Shown: in pieces, positions 26,905-34,088 of the stretch
Position numbering within the stretch: position 1 is the stretch's first letter
How the letters are laid out: every line of letters begins with the position of its first letter
Source of the DNA: Tissierellia bacterium
GTDB lineage: Bacteria; Bacillota; Clostridia; Tissierellales; Peptoniphilaceae
DNA: 34,088 nt
Assembly: GCA_030537765.1 (NCBI GenBank)
Contig: JAUNVH010000008.1
Span: 1-34,088, forward strand
Reading direction: 5' to 3'
The notes under the pieces: generated by a model
Databases searched by the model: none
Told to the model about the DNA's origin: nothing
The model's input: only the letters and a program-made list of their open reading frames with translations
Translations under genes and position numbers: made by a program

Positions 26905-27061
26905 CCAATTAAGGCAATTAAAAAATAAAATATCAAAGTTTTTATGATAAATTTTTCCTCATAATGGGAAAACACTTCAATTTAGCCATTTAAACGAGAG
27001 AAGTTTTTTTAAAAAAATTTTGGGGCGTAAAAAAATTTAGCCTTTATATCTTGAAATCTTA

Positions 27062-27070
27062 TGTTATAAT
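27062..27070 (+). promoter_or_regulatory. Extended -10 promoter of murC
   Basis: TGTTATAAT: TATAAT at 27065-27070 with TG at 27062-27063. The -35 region is weak. The transcript would start near 27077, about 36 bases before murC. Confidence 0.6.
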
Positions 27071-27112
27071 TAGTAATGGTAATTTCTTGTTTTCTCATAG
27101 GAGTTGAAATAA

Positions 27113-28504
27113 ATGTTAGAATTTAACCTTGATGAACATAAATATAAGCATGTTCATTTTATCGGAATTGGCGGAATATCTATGTCTGCGCTTGCAGAAA
27201 TTGCACATAATTATGGCTATACAGTTACTGGAACAGATAGCCGCCTTAGCGATACGACAAAAAAATTAGAAAATTTAGGTATAAATATATTTTATAATCA
27301 TGCGCCAGAAAATATTGAAGGCGCAGATTTGATTGTCTACACAGATGCAATTTCATTAGACAATAAAGAGCTTAAACAGGCAATATTAAAAAAAATTGAT
27401 GTGATGGATCGCGCTTCATTTCTTGGAGCCATTATGAATAATTATAATTTCACCATCGCAATTTCAGGCACTCATGGAAAAACTTCGACCACGAGTATGA
27501 TTTCAGAAATAATAGAAAATGAAGACTTCGATCCTACTATTATGCTCGGAGGCCAGCTCGATTCCATACATGGCAATGTAAAGATTGGAAAGAGAAATCT
27601 ATTATTGACAGAAGCTTGCGAATATAAGGGAAACATTTTAAAGTATAATCCCAAAATGGCAGTTATTTTAAATATTGACGAAGACCATCTAGACTATTTT
27701 GACAATATCAATCATATAATTGAAACTTTTAAAGATTATGCAAAAAAACTTAGGGCCGATGATTATTTGATTCTCAATTATGACGATGTAAATACTAGAG
27801 AGCTCATAGCAGCAACAGATGCAAAAGTCATAACATTTGGTATGAATTCAATCTGTGATTTTACTGCAAAGAATATACATTTTAATAGAGATGGATTTCC
27901 CTGTTACGATATATATAGAAAGCATAAGAAATTATGCACTATAAATCTTTCAGTTATGGGAACTCATAATGTTTATAATTCGCTTGCTGCATTTATATCT
28001 TGCTTTTTATACGGTGTAGATATAGATACAATTGTCAATAGACTTTCTTCATATAAAGGCGTTCATAGGAGGCTTGAAACTAAAGGTATTATAAAAGAAA
28101 TAACTGTGCTTGACGATTATGCGCATCATCCAACTGAAATCAAGGCGACACTTCAAGCAGTTAGAAATAGATTTGCATCAGAAGTATACTGCATTTTCCA
28201 ACCGCATACATTTACGAGGACTAAGCTCTTACTAAACAGTTTTTCAGAATCTTTTGACGAAGCAGATAAAATTATAATCACCGATATCTATGCTGCAAGA
28301 GAAAAAGATTATGGCGATATCCATTCTAAAACTTTAGTCGATGCAGTAAGGCTGAGAGGAAAAAATGCCATGTATATCAAAACTTTTGAAGAAGTTGAAA
28401 GCTATTTAGAAAAAAATGTAAAACCTGGCGATTGCGTATTGACAATGGGTGCAGGCGATGTATATAAAATTGGCGAAATGTATTTAGAAAAACTTAAAAA
28501 ATAA
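27113..28504 (+). CDS. murC: UDP-N-acetylmuramate--L-alanine ligase
   Basis: Cytoplasmic ATP-dependent ligase adding the first amino acid (L-Ala) to UDP-MurNAc in peptidoglycan synthesis. It has the UDP-binding Rossmann start HVHFIGIGGISMSALAEIA, the ATP P-loop ISGTHGKTSTTSMI (about 118-131), LTEACEYKGNILKYNP, NIDEDHLDYF, VLDDYAHHPTEIKATL (Mur C-terminal domain) and FQPHTFTRTKLL. The 463 residues are full length. ATAGGAG lies 9 bases before the ATG. It is a single-gene unit between an extended -10 promoter and a strong terminator. Confidence 0.98.
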   Translation: MLEFNLDEHKYKHVHFIGIGGISMSALAEIAHNYGYTVTGTDSRLSDTTKKLENLGINIFYNHAPENIEGADLIVYTDAISLDNKELKQAILKKIDVMDRASFLGAIMNNYNFTIAISGTHGKTSTTSMISEIIENEDFDPTIMLGGQLDSIHGNVKIGKRNLLLTEACEYKGNILKYNPKMAVILNIDEDHLDYFDNINHIIETFKDYAKKLRADDYLILNYDDVNTRELIAATDAKVITFGMNSICDFTAKNIHFNRDGFPCYDIYRKHKKLCTINLSVMGTHNVYNSLAAFISCFLYGVDIDTIVNRLSSYKGVHRRLETKGIIKEITVLDDYAHHPTEIKATLQAVRNRFASEVYCIFQPHTFTRTKLLLNSFSESFDEADKIIITDIYAAREKDYGDIHSKTLVDAVRLRGKNAMYIKTFEEVESYLEKNVKPGDCVLTMGAGDVYKIGEMYLEKLKK

Positions 28505-28507
28505 ATT

Positions 28508-28538
28508 AACCGTTAACGCAAAAAGTTAACGGTTTTTT
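28508..28538. terminator. Terminator of murC (bidirectional)
   Basis: A perfect 10-bp stem (AACCGTTAAC 28508-28517, GTTAACGGTT 28525-28534) with a 7-base loop and a run of six Ts starts 4 bases after the murC stop. The minus strand exits into TTAATTTATTTTTT, so it may also end the opposing 28590 gene. Confidence 0.9.
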
Positions 28539-28589
28539 ATATGCATATCAATAAAAAAATTTAAATTATATCAAAATAATTCTTTTTAT

Positions 28590-28976
28590 TTATTTCAATT
28601 TATCAATAGACGGCTTAATGAATTTCAGATCGTAGATTTCACCAATATCAGCTAGGCCATCTAAAATTTCTCTTCTGGGAAAATTTGCAGCCTCCAATTC
28701 TCTTTCTGTAAATTTATTGAGTCTATTATAAAATAGTATAGCAACTTTTAAATGTTCGAAGCTTGTGGAATCTAGATTGTCAAATAAAATATCTTCAGCT
28801 TCTGAAAATTTTCCTACAGAAAGTAAATCTTTTAAATCCTTATCTAATCTTATCGCATCTTCTTCTATCAACTCTTGGTCTCTAAGATAAAGTAGATCTT
28901 CGTTAAATAAAATCTTGACCAAAAAATCGATGAGTTCCGCTATTCTATCTAATAACCAGTCATCTTTAAAATACAT
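28590..28976 (-). CDS. DUF6483-like hypothetical protein
   Basis: A 128-residue, mostly helical, acidic cytoplasmic protein of unknown function. Its pattern of a short N-terminal helix (LLDRIAELIDFLVKILF), a charged middle (LIEEDAIRLDKDLKDLLS) and an end FPRREILDGLADIGEIYDL resembles what I recall of the Firmicute family DUF6483; this is a memory-based similarity. GAGGT lies about 8 bases before ATG 28976, so it looks expressed. It stands alone, convergent with murC and divergent from the liv operon. The family name is the uncertain part; coding status is not. Confidence 0.75.
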   Translation of the reverse strand: MYFKDDWLLDRIAELIDFLVKILFNEDLLYLRDQELIEEDAIRLDKDLKDLLSVGKFSEAEDILFDNLDSTSFEHLKVAILFYNRLNKFTERELEAANFPRREILDGLADIGEIYDLKFIKPSIDKLK

Positions 28977-29096
28977 TATTTTCTACCTCACATATATTAA
29001 CTATTATAAATATAGCATAAAAAGATCGAAAAAGATAATCATAATTGCAATATTTTTAGGAAAACGAATACAAGTTTTTTCATGTTTTTTGAATTA

Positions 29097-29108
29097 TTTT
29101 CATGAAAA
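29097..29108. promoter_or_regulatory. Operator-like palindrome upstream of liv promoter
   Basis: TTTTCATGAAAA is a perfect 12-base inverted repeat ending 3 bases before the liv -35 box. A second half-site, TTTTCATG, lies 20 bases upstream (29077-29084), two helical turns away. This arrangement suggests a transcription factor site. It loosely resembles the CodY box but has a two-base centre. The regulator is unknown. Confidence 0.4.
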
Positions 29109-29111
29109 CTC

Positions 29112-29139
29112 TTGCTTTAATCGATTTAAGTAGTATAAT
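29112..29139 (+). promoter_or_regulatory. Promoter of livJHMGF
   Basis: TTGCTT (29112-29117) and a perfect TATAAT (29134-29139) with 16-base spacing. The transcript would start near 29146, about 26 bases before the livJ ATG. Confidence 0.72.
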
Positions 29140-29171
29140 ATTAAAAAAATATTAATTTGGAGGCGAAAAAG

Positions 29172-30332
29172 ATGAAAAAGAAACTTGCTGTTTTATTGGC
29201 GGCCATAATGCTACTTACTGCATGCGGTAATGCTGCCACAAACGGAAATGAAAATGAAACTAATACGGAGGGTGATAGCGTAATTATTCGCGGCATCATC
29301 TGTAAGACAGGTCCGGCTGCAGTCTATGGCAATACGACGGAGAATGGTATACTACTTGCAATTGAAGAAATCAATGCCGAAGGCGGCATAAATGGCAAGT
29401 TGATAGACTATAAATCTGATGACGATAAAGCTGACCCGACTGAATCGGTTACTCTTTATAACAAATTTGTAGACGAAGGCGCTCATGCAATTGTGGGACC
29501 AATAACTTCTAAACCAGCACAAGCAGTTGCTGAAAACTCGGTTTCTGACGGAATTCCAATAGTAACTCCTACTGGAACAGCTGCCGGCATTACTGAGGGC
29601 AAAGATAATGTATTTAGAGTTTGCTTTACTGACCCACTACAAGGAAAAATTCTTGCAAACTTTGCAAAGAATAGTTTAGGCGCAACGACAGCCGCAGTTA
29701 TGAAAAATACTTCAGACGATTATTCGACTGGAGTTGCCGAAGCATTTAAAACTCAATTTGAATCTATAGGTGGCGAAGTCGTAGCTGATGAAGGTTATGG
29801 CAAAGACGATAAAGATTTCAGAGTGCAGCTTACAAATATTGCTGCAAAAAATCCAGATGTAGTTTTGATTCCCGAATATTATGAAAATGATGTATTAATT
29901 TCTGCGCAAGCAAAAGATACGGGACTTGAATCAGCAATAATTGGATCAGATGGTTGGGACGGAGTTTTGGCAGTTGTAGCTGAAGGTGAAGAAAGCACAT
30001 TTGACAATATTTGCTTTACAAATCACTATTCAATGCAAGATACTGATGAATTGGTTCAAAACTTTGTAAAAAATTACACCGAAAAATATGGTGAAGATCC
30101 TTCCAGCTTCTCTGCCCTAGGTTATGATGCAGTCTATATATATAAAGCTGCAATCGAGAAAGCTGAAAATCTTGAAAGAGAAACGATAGTTGAGGCCATA
30201 AAAAATGTTGATTATAAAGGCGTAACTGGCAATATTAAATTTGGAGAAAATAATAATCCAATAAAGCCTGCAACTATAATCAGAATATTAGACGGCGAAT
30301 ATACATTTGATTCGGTAGTCGATCCTGAATAA
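29172..30332 (+). CDS. livJ: Branched-chain amino acid ABC transporter, substrate-binding lipoprotein
   Basis: Extracytoplasmic binding lipoprotein (type 1 periplasmic-binding fold) capturing Leu/Ile/Val or a related amino acid. The lipoprotein signal MKKKLAVLLAAIMLLTACGN has its lipobox cysteine at residue 18, followed by an Asn/Glu-rich linker. The mature domain shows GPAAVYGNTTENGILLAIEEIN, VGPITSKPAQAVAE and FSALGYDAVYIYKAAIEKA, all typical of LivJ/LivK. The frame opens with TTG 29157, but that codon lies in the TTTGGAGG ribosome binding site, and ATG 29172 (8-base spacing) begins the signal peptide (386 residues). First gene of the operon. Exact substrate cannot be read from sequence. 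Confidence 0.95.
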   Translation: MKKKLAVLLAAIMLLTACGNAATNGNENETNTEGDSVIIRGIICKTGPAAVYGNTTENGILLAIEEINAEGGINGKLIDYKSDDDKADPTESVTLYNKFVDEGAHAIVGPITSKPAQAVAENSVSDGIPIVTPTGTAAGITEGKDNVFRVCFTDPLQGKILANFAKNSLGATTAAVMKNTSDDYSTGVAEAFKTQFESIGGEVVADEGYGKDDKDFRVQLTNIAAKNPDVVLIPEYYENDVLISAQAKDTGLESAIIGSDGWDGVLAVVAEGEESTFDNICFTNHYSMQDTDELVQNFVKNYTEKYGEDPSSFSALGYDAVYIYKAAIEKAENLERETIVEAIKNVDYKGVTGNIKFGENNNPIKPATIIRILDGEYTFDSVVDPE

Positions 30333-30350
30333 AACGAAAAGGAGAAGAAC

Positions 30351-31238
30351 GTGGGATTTATTTTACAAATTCTTAACGGTCTACAATTAGGATCTATATA
30401 TGCATTAGTTGCTCTGGGCTATACCATGGTTTACGGTATAGCCCGTTTAATAAATTTTGCCCATGGCGAGATTATTATGATAGGAGCCTATACGACCGTT
30501 TTTTCAATCAATTTAATATTAATAAAATATAATTTGCCACTTTGGCTTGCAATCTTTCCAGCAGTAATCATATGTACGATTTTTGGAATTGCAATAGAGC
30601 GTTTGGCCTATAAACCACTTAGAAATTCTCCAAGGATTTCTAATCTCATAACTGCAATAGGCGTATCCTTACTTTTACAAAATACAGTTATGAAAATTTT
30701 TGGCGCAAGCTCCAGAGCCGTTCCTCCTATATTTACTGCAAAGCCCTTTGTTATTGCAGGCACTAATGTTTCAAAATCTGCAGTTATCACAGTCGTAGTC
30801 ACTGCAATTTTGACTTACCTTTTGCAAGTTTTTATGAAAAAGACTAAACAAGGTAAGGCCATGGTCGCCGTCAGTCAAGATAGAGGTGCAGCTGAACTTG
30901 TTGGCATAAATGTCGATAATACCTTGACTTTGACATTTGGAATTGGCGCCGCCCTTGCTGGTGTGGCTTCCATTTTATATATGGCAGCCTATCCTCAAGC
31001 AAATCCTCTAATGGGTTCGCTACTTGGTATAAAAGCTTTTACAGCAGCAGTTTTTGGCGGTATAGGCTTGATCCCCGGCGCTGTTTTGGGAGGCTTTTTT
31101 CTAGGCGTTATTGAATCACTAACTAGAGCCTATATCTCAAGTAAACTTGCAGATGCAATTGTTTTTGGCCTATTGATACTGGTGCTTTTGATTAAGCCCA
31201 CAGGACTATTAGGCCAATCTGACAAAGAGAAAGTGTAG
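30351..31238 (+). CDS. livH: Branched-chain amino acid ABC transporter permease LivH
   Basis: Inner-membrane permease with about eight hydrophobic segments. It carries family motifs LNGLQLGSIYALVALGYTMV, YGIARLINFAHGEIIMIGAY, AVSQDRGAAELVGINVD and KAFTAAVFGGIGLIPGAVLGG (coupling loop region). Its 295 residues are normal. It starts at GTG 30351, with AAGGAG 6 bases upstream. It follows livJ by 18 bases and pairs with LivM to form the channel. Confidence 0.96.
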   Translation: MGFILQILNGLQLGSIYALVALGYTMVYGIARLINFAHGEIIMIGAYTTVFSINLILIKYNLPLWLAIFPAVIICTIFGIAIERLAYKPLRNSPRISNLITAIGVSLLLQNTVMKIFGASSRAVPPIFTAKPFVIAGTNVSKSAVITVVVTAILTYLLQVFMKKTKQGKAMVAVSQDRGAAELVGINVDNTLTLTFGIGAALAGVASILYMAAYPQANPLMGSLLGIKAFTAAVFGGIGLIPGAVLGGFFLGVIESLTRAYISSKLADAIVFGLLILVLLIKPTGLLGQSDKEKV

Positions 31239-31245
31239 GTGAAGT

Positions 31246-32223
31246 ATGAATATTAATAAAAATCGTGCTTATGCCGCTTCATTTGTTGGAGTATTTTTAA
31301 TATACGCATTAATAGAAATATTATTTCAATTAAATATTTTCAATCGCTATATTATGAGCGTCTTGAGACTTGTTACAATCAATGTTATTTTAGCCGTATC
31401 TTTAAATATAACTGTCGGCAATTTAGGTCAAATAAATTTGGGCCATGCAGGTTTTATGTCGATCGGGGCTTATAGCTTTTCATTATTTTTAAAATCAGGA
31501 CTTATTCCTGGAATGGCTGGCTATTTTACTGCTCTACTTATAGCTGGATTTTCTGCCTATATCGTCAGTTTTTTAATTGGACTTCCCGCTTTGAGACTGA
31601 AGGGCGATTATCTGGCAATTGTAACTTTGGCATTTGGAGAAATTATCAGAGTTTTAATAGAATCTTTTGAATTTACTGGTGGGGCTCAAGGCCTAAGCGG
31701 TATACCGAAGATGCAAAATTTTACAATAATGTATTTTATTGCAGCTCTGTCTGTTTCTCTTATGTATTCTGTTATGACATCTAGACACGGAAGAGCCGTC
31801 CTAGCTATTAGAGAAGACGAAATTGCCGCCGAAGCATCGGGAATCGATGTTACAAAATATAAGACATTTGCATTTACCCTATCGGCATTTTTTGCAGGCA
31901 TTGCTGGCGGAATGTACGCTGCAAACATTGGCGTAATTGGCGCAAGAGTATTTGATTACAATAGATCGTTCGATATTTTAGTTATGGTAGTCTTAGGTGG
32001 ACTTGGCAGTTTTACTGGTGCTATTTTAAGTTCTACAGTCTTAACTATCATTCCAGAAATGTTAAGACAATTTTCAGATTATAGAATGATTGTATATGCA
32101 CTCGTTTTAATAATGATGATGATATTTAGACCGGTCGGCCTTTTAGGACGCGAGGAGTTTTCGATAAACTCCCTACTCAATTTTTTAAAACGAAAATTTG
32201 AAAGGAGTAGTAAAAATGAATGA
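31246..32223 (+). CDS. livM: Branched-chain amino acid ABC transporter permease LivM
   Basis: Second permease subunit, with eight or more membrane spans in 325 residues. Motifs are LAVSLNITVGNLGQINLGHA, GFMSIGAYSFSLFLK, LKGDYLAIVTLAFGEIIRVL, AIREDEIAAEASGIDVTKYK, and ILVMVVLGGLGSFTGAILSS. The short basic C-terminus (FLKRKFERSSKN) overlaps the livG start by 8 bases, implying coupled translation of permease and ATPase. It begins 7 bases after livH. Confidence 0.96.
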   Translation: MNINKNRAYAASFVGVFLIYALIEILFQLNIFNRYIMSVLRLVTINVILAVSLNITVGNLGQINLGHAGFMSIGAYSFSLFLKSGLIPGMAGYFTALLIAGFSAYIVSFLIGLPALRLKGDYLAIVTLAFGEIIRVLIESFEFTGGAQGLSGIPKMQNFTIMYFIAALSVSLMYSVMTSRHGRAVLAIREDEIAAEASGIDVTKYKTFAFTLSAFFAGIAGGMYAANIGVIGARVFDYNRSFDILVMVVLGGLGSFTGAILSSTVLTIIPEMLRQFSDYRMIVYALVLIMMMIFRPVGLLGREEFSINSLLNFLKRKFERSSKNE

Positions 32224-32986
32224 AGTATTAAGATGTGAAAATGTCTCAATTCAATTTGGCGGACTAAAAGCTATAGACAATTTAAATATGCATATTAATT
32301 CTGGAGAACTATTAGGTTTAATCGGCCCAAATGGCGCTGGAAAGACTACTGTTTTTAATATGATAAGTGGAGAGTACTCTCCCACCGAAGGCAAAATCTA
32401 TCTCTGCGGCGAAAAGATCAATGGCTTAAGACCTCATATCTTAGTTAAAAAAGGAATTGCTCGAACTTTTCAAAATATAAGACTTTTTGGATATTTAAGT
32501 GCATTGGAAAATGTTAAAGTCGCTTGTAATAAAGATATGAGCTATTCCATACCTGAAGGCATGCTGCGAATGCCAAAATATTGGAGCGAAGAGAAAAATA
32601 AGAGCCTCGAGGCTTTAAAAATCTTAGATATTATGGGACTTAAGCATTTGGCCGATGCACCTGCAAAATCACTTTCTTATGGAGACCAAAGAAAATTAGA
32701 AATTGCAAGAGCCTTAGCCACAAAGCCAAAATTACTTCTGCTTGATGAACCGGCAGCTGGTATGAATCCCAATGAGACAATGAGTTTAATGTATACTATT
32801 GAAACGATTAGAGATAGATTTGGTATCACCGTCTTATTGATAGAACACGATATGAATTTGGTATTAGGCATATGCGAAAGACTAATGGTGCTAAATTATG
32901 GTAAAACATTGGCTGTTGGTAAGCCAAATGAAGTAGTAAATAATAAAGACGTTATCACAGCCTATCTTGGAAATGGGGGCGATTAG
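32216..32986 (+). CDS. livG: Branched-chain amino acid ABC transporter ATPase LivG
   Basis: ATP-binding subunit with Walker A GLIGPNGAGKTTVFN, the LivG-type Q-loop and insert (RTFQNIRLFGYLSALENV), ABC signature LSYGDQRKLEIARALA, Walker B LLLLDEPAAGMNP and switch His in LLIEHDMNLV. The signature reads LSYGDQ, a known LivG variant of LSGGQ. The frame opens at TTG 32198, but ATG 32216 has AAAGGAG 8-9 bases upstream and matches the family start (256 residues). Confidence 0.97.
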   Translation: MNEVLRCENVSIQFGGLKAIDNLNMHINSGELLGLIGPNGAGKTTVFNMISGEYSPTEGKIYLCGEKINGLRPHILVKKGIARTFQNIRLFGYLSALENVKVACNKDMSYSIPEGMLRMPKYWSEEKNKSLEALKILDIMGLKHLADAPAKSLSYGDQRKLEIARALATKPKLLLLDEPAAGMNPNETMSLMYTIETIRDRFGITVLLIEHDMNLVLGICERLMVLNYGKTLAVGKPNEVVNNKDVITAYLGNGGD

Positions 32987-33694
32987 ATGCTTAAAGTCAA
33001 AGATTTAAATATTTATTATGACAATATTCACGCGATTAAAGATGTAAATCTAGAAGTTAAAAAAGGTGAAATTGTATGTCTAATAGGCGCAAATGGCGCA
33101 GGAAAAACTTCCACTTTGCAAAGCATATCGGGCCTCATTCCTAAAAAGAGTGGACAAGTTCTATTTGAAGATAAAGATATAACAAATACTAAGGCACATA
33201 TGATAACAAAAATGAAAATTGCACAAGTGCCAGAAGGCAGAAGAGTTTTTACAGAGCTTTCAGTAAAAGATAATTTGAGACTTGGAGCATATACTATTAA
33301 AGAATCTTTTGAAGATATGAAAAAAGATATTGAAAGGATATACGACAAGTTCCCAATATTGCAAGAGCGTTCAGATCAAAAAGCTGGGACACTTTCAGGT
33401 GGAGAGCAACAGATGCTCGCCATGGGCAGAGCTCTTATGATAAGACCAAGGCTGCTACTCTTAGACGAACCGAGCATGGGACTTGCTCCACTATTTGTAG
33501 AAAAGATTTTCGATGTAATCAAAGATTTAAAATCAGAAGGCGTTACTATTTTGCTAGTTGAACAGAATGCAAATTTGGCTTTAAAAATATCTGATAGAGC
33601 CTATGTATTAGAAACTGGCGAAATTGTCAAAGAAGGATTTGCAAAAGACTTGGCAAATGACCCTGATGTAAAAAAAGCATATTTAGGATCATAA
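32987..33694 (+). CDS. livF: Branched-chain amino acid ABC transporter ATPase LivF
   Basis: Second ATPase of the transporter. It has Walker A LIGANGAGKTSTLQ, the Q-loop region AQVPEGRRVFTELSVKDNLR, a canonical signature LSGGEQQMLAMGRALM, Walker B LLLLDEPSMGLAP and switch His replaced by LLVEQNANLALKIS, as is normal for LivF (Gln at this position). It has 235 residues. Its ATG directly follows the livG stop. It ends the operon 4 bases before a terminator hairpin. Confidence 0.97.
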   Translation: MLKVKDLNIYYDNIHAIKDVNLEVKKGEIVCLIGANGAGKTSTLQSISGLIPKKSGQVLFEDKDITNTKAHMITKMKIAQVPEGRRVFTELSVKDNLRLGAYTIKESFEDMKKDIERIYDKFPILQERSDQKAGTLSGGEQQMLAMGRALMIRPRLLLLDEPSMGLAPLFVEKIFDVIKDLKSEGVTILLVEQNANLALKISDRAYVLETGEIVKEGFAKDLANDPDVKKAYLGS

Positions 33695-33698
33695 TATT

Positions 33699-33724
33699 AA
33701 CTCGGGCTTAGGCCTGAGTTTTTT
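33699..33724 (+). terminator. Terminator of the liv operon
   Basis: A 9-bp stem (AACTCGGGC 33699-33707, GCCTGAGTT 33712-33720, one G-T pair) with loop TTAG and a run of six Ts. It begins 4 bases past the livF stop. Confidence 0.88.
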
Positions 33725-33732
33725 GTTATAAT
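33724..33732 (+). promoter_or_regulatory. Extended -10 promoter abutting the liv terminator
   Basis: TGTTATAAT, with TG at 33724-33725 and TATAAT at 33727-33732, starts inside the terminator's T-run. A transcript would begin near 33739, about 11 bases before ATG 33750, leaving only the GAGG ribosome binding site as leader. Confidence 0.5.
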
Positions 33733-33749
33733 TAATTCGAGGTGAAATT

Positions 33750-34088
33750 ATGTATAGACTTAATGAATATTTTTCATACGATTACGAGCCAAAACTTAGT
33801 GGCGATGAAATCTATGAACTATTGACTGAGACATCAATACTTGAGGCAGAAGAATATTTGAAAGATAGAGGCGAAGAAATTTCGAATATCTATTTCAAAC
33901 TATTCGCACAGATTTTATATTTAGAAGAAAATATAGATGAAAATAAAAGAGAACTCGCCTATCTATATCATCTAGTCGGATACTATCTAGGTATGTTTTT
34001 TCATCCAACAAATGGAGAAAAATCGCAAAATATTATATCGATAAGGCAATTGAATTAGAAACAGATTCTAAAAGATTATCAAAATATA
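33750..34088 (+). pseudogene. Helical TPR-like protein, apparently frameshifted; runs off the window
   Basis: I do not recognise the family. From ATG 33750 (GAGGTG upstream) the frame encodes an acidic, helical protein (DEIYELLTETSILEAEEYL, LAYLYHLVGYYLGMFFHP) and ends at a stop at 34056-34058 (102 residues). After NGEK the reading becomes SQNIISIRQLN, unlike what precedes. Adding one A to the five-A run at 34018-34022 instead gives GEKIAKYYIDKAIELETDS and stays open to the window end. That reading has TPR-repeat character and links well to the upstream helices. The gene is probably longer, broken by a single-base deletion, a sequencing error, or bridged by slippage; which one cannot be told here. 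Its 3' end is outside the window. Confidence 0.55.

Noticed and set aside
27004..27020. T7-A7 palindrome in the spoVG/murC gap
   Set aside because: Low-complexity AT palindrome in AT-rich DNA. It could bend DNA, but it has no stem with G-C pairs and no terminator or operator features.
1..34088. Mobile element, prophage, CRISPR array, tRNA or rRNA
   Set aside because: I found no transposase, integrase, regularly spaced repeats, cloverleaf-like gene or rRNA sequence; gene content and composition look uniformly chromosomal.

Overview
The window is AT-rich DNA (roughly one third G+C by eye) with strong AGGAGG-type ribosome binding sites, short intergenic gaps and mostly co-directional operons. 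It looks like chromosomal core sequence of a strictly anaerobic, low-GC Firmicute. The gene set (Na+-type V-ATPase, pyruvate:ferredoxin oxidoreductase, HPr kinase, SpoVG, branched-chain amino acid uptake, teichoic-acid-type WecA/WecB) suggests an amino-acid-fermenting Clostridia/Tissierellia-like lineage, for example the Peptoniphilus group. This placement is inference from gene content. I see no insertion sequence, prophage, CRISPR array, rRNA or tRNA.

Layout. (1) 41-8499, minus strand: a complete nine-gene V/A-type ATPase operon, read G/H-I-K-E-C-F-A-B-D, with a promoter at 8540-8569 and a hairpin at 6-34. (2) 8599-12926, minus: tsaC-rpiB-upp-wecA/tagO-wecB, for tRNA t6A modification, pentose phosphate interconversion, uracil salvage and the first steps of lipid-linked glycan synthesis. 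In clostridia this cluster normally sits just upstream of the F-type ATP synthase; here the V-type operon occupies that place. (3) 13037-15068: a small start-less ORF, plus-strand xpt (xanthine salvage), then minus-strand ferritin with an uncharacterised 90-residue partner. (4) 15144-18081, minus: PAP2 phosphatase, CNNM/HlyC-type CBS membrane protein and ADP-ribosylglycohydrolase, tightly packed. (5) 18157-21687, minus: a large single-chain pyruvate:ferredoxin oxidoreductase with its own promoter and an elaborate terminator. (6) 21839-26399, minus: pepP-uvrC-hprK. (7) 26531-28976: spoVG (minus) divergent from murC (plus), then a DUF6483-like gene (minus). (8) 29172-33694, plus: a complete livJHMGF branched-chain amino acid ABC transporter with promoter, operator-like palindrome and terminator. 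(9) 33750-end, plus: a TPR-like gene that appears frameshifted in a poly-A run and runs off the window.

How it fits together: imported branched-chain amino acids and pyruvate feed ferredoxin-linked fermentation (PFOR). The V-ATPase, whose proteolipid carries the complete Enterococcus-type Na+ ligand set, probably links ATP to a sodium gradient. The other genes serve housekeeping, envelope synthesis, salvage and DNA repair. There is no clear novel defence or mobile system. The best leads are the V-ATPase at the F-ATPase locus, the Na+ signature, the unknown ferritin partner, the liv operator-like palindrome, and the two apparently broken small genes.
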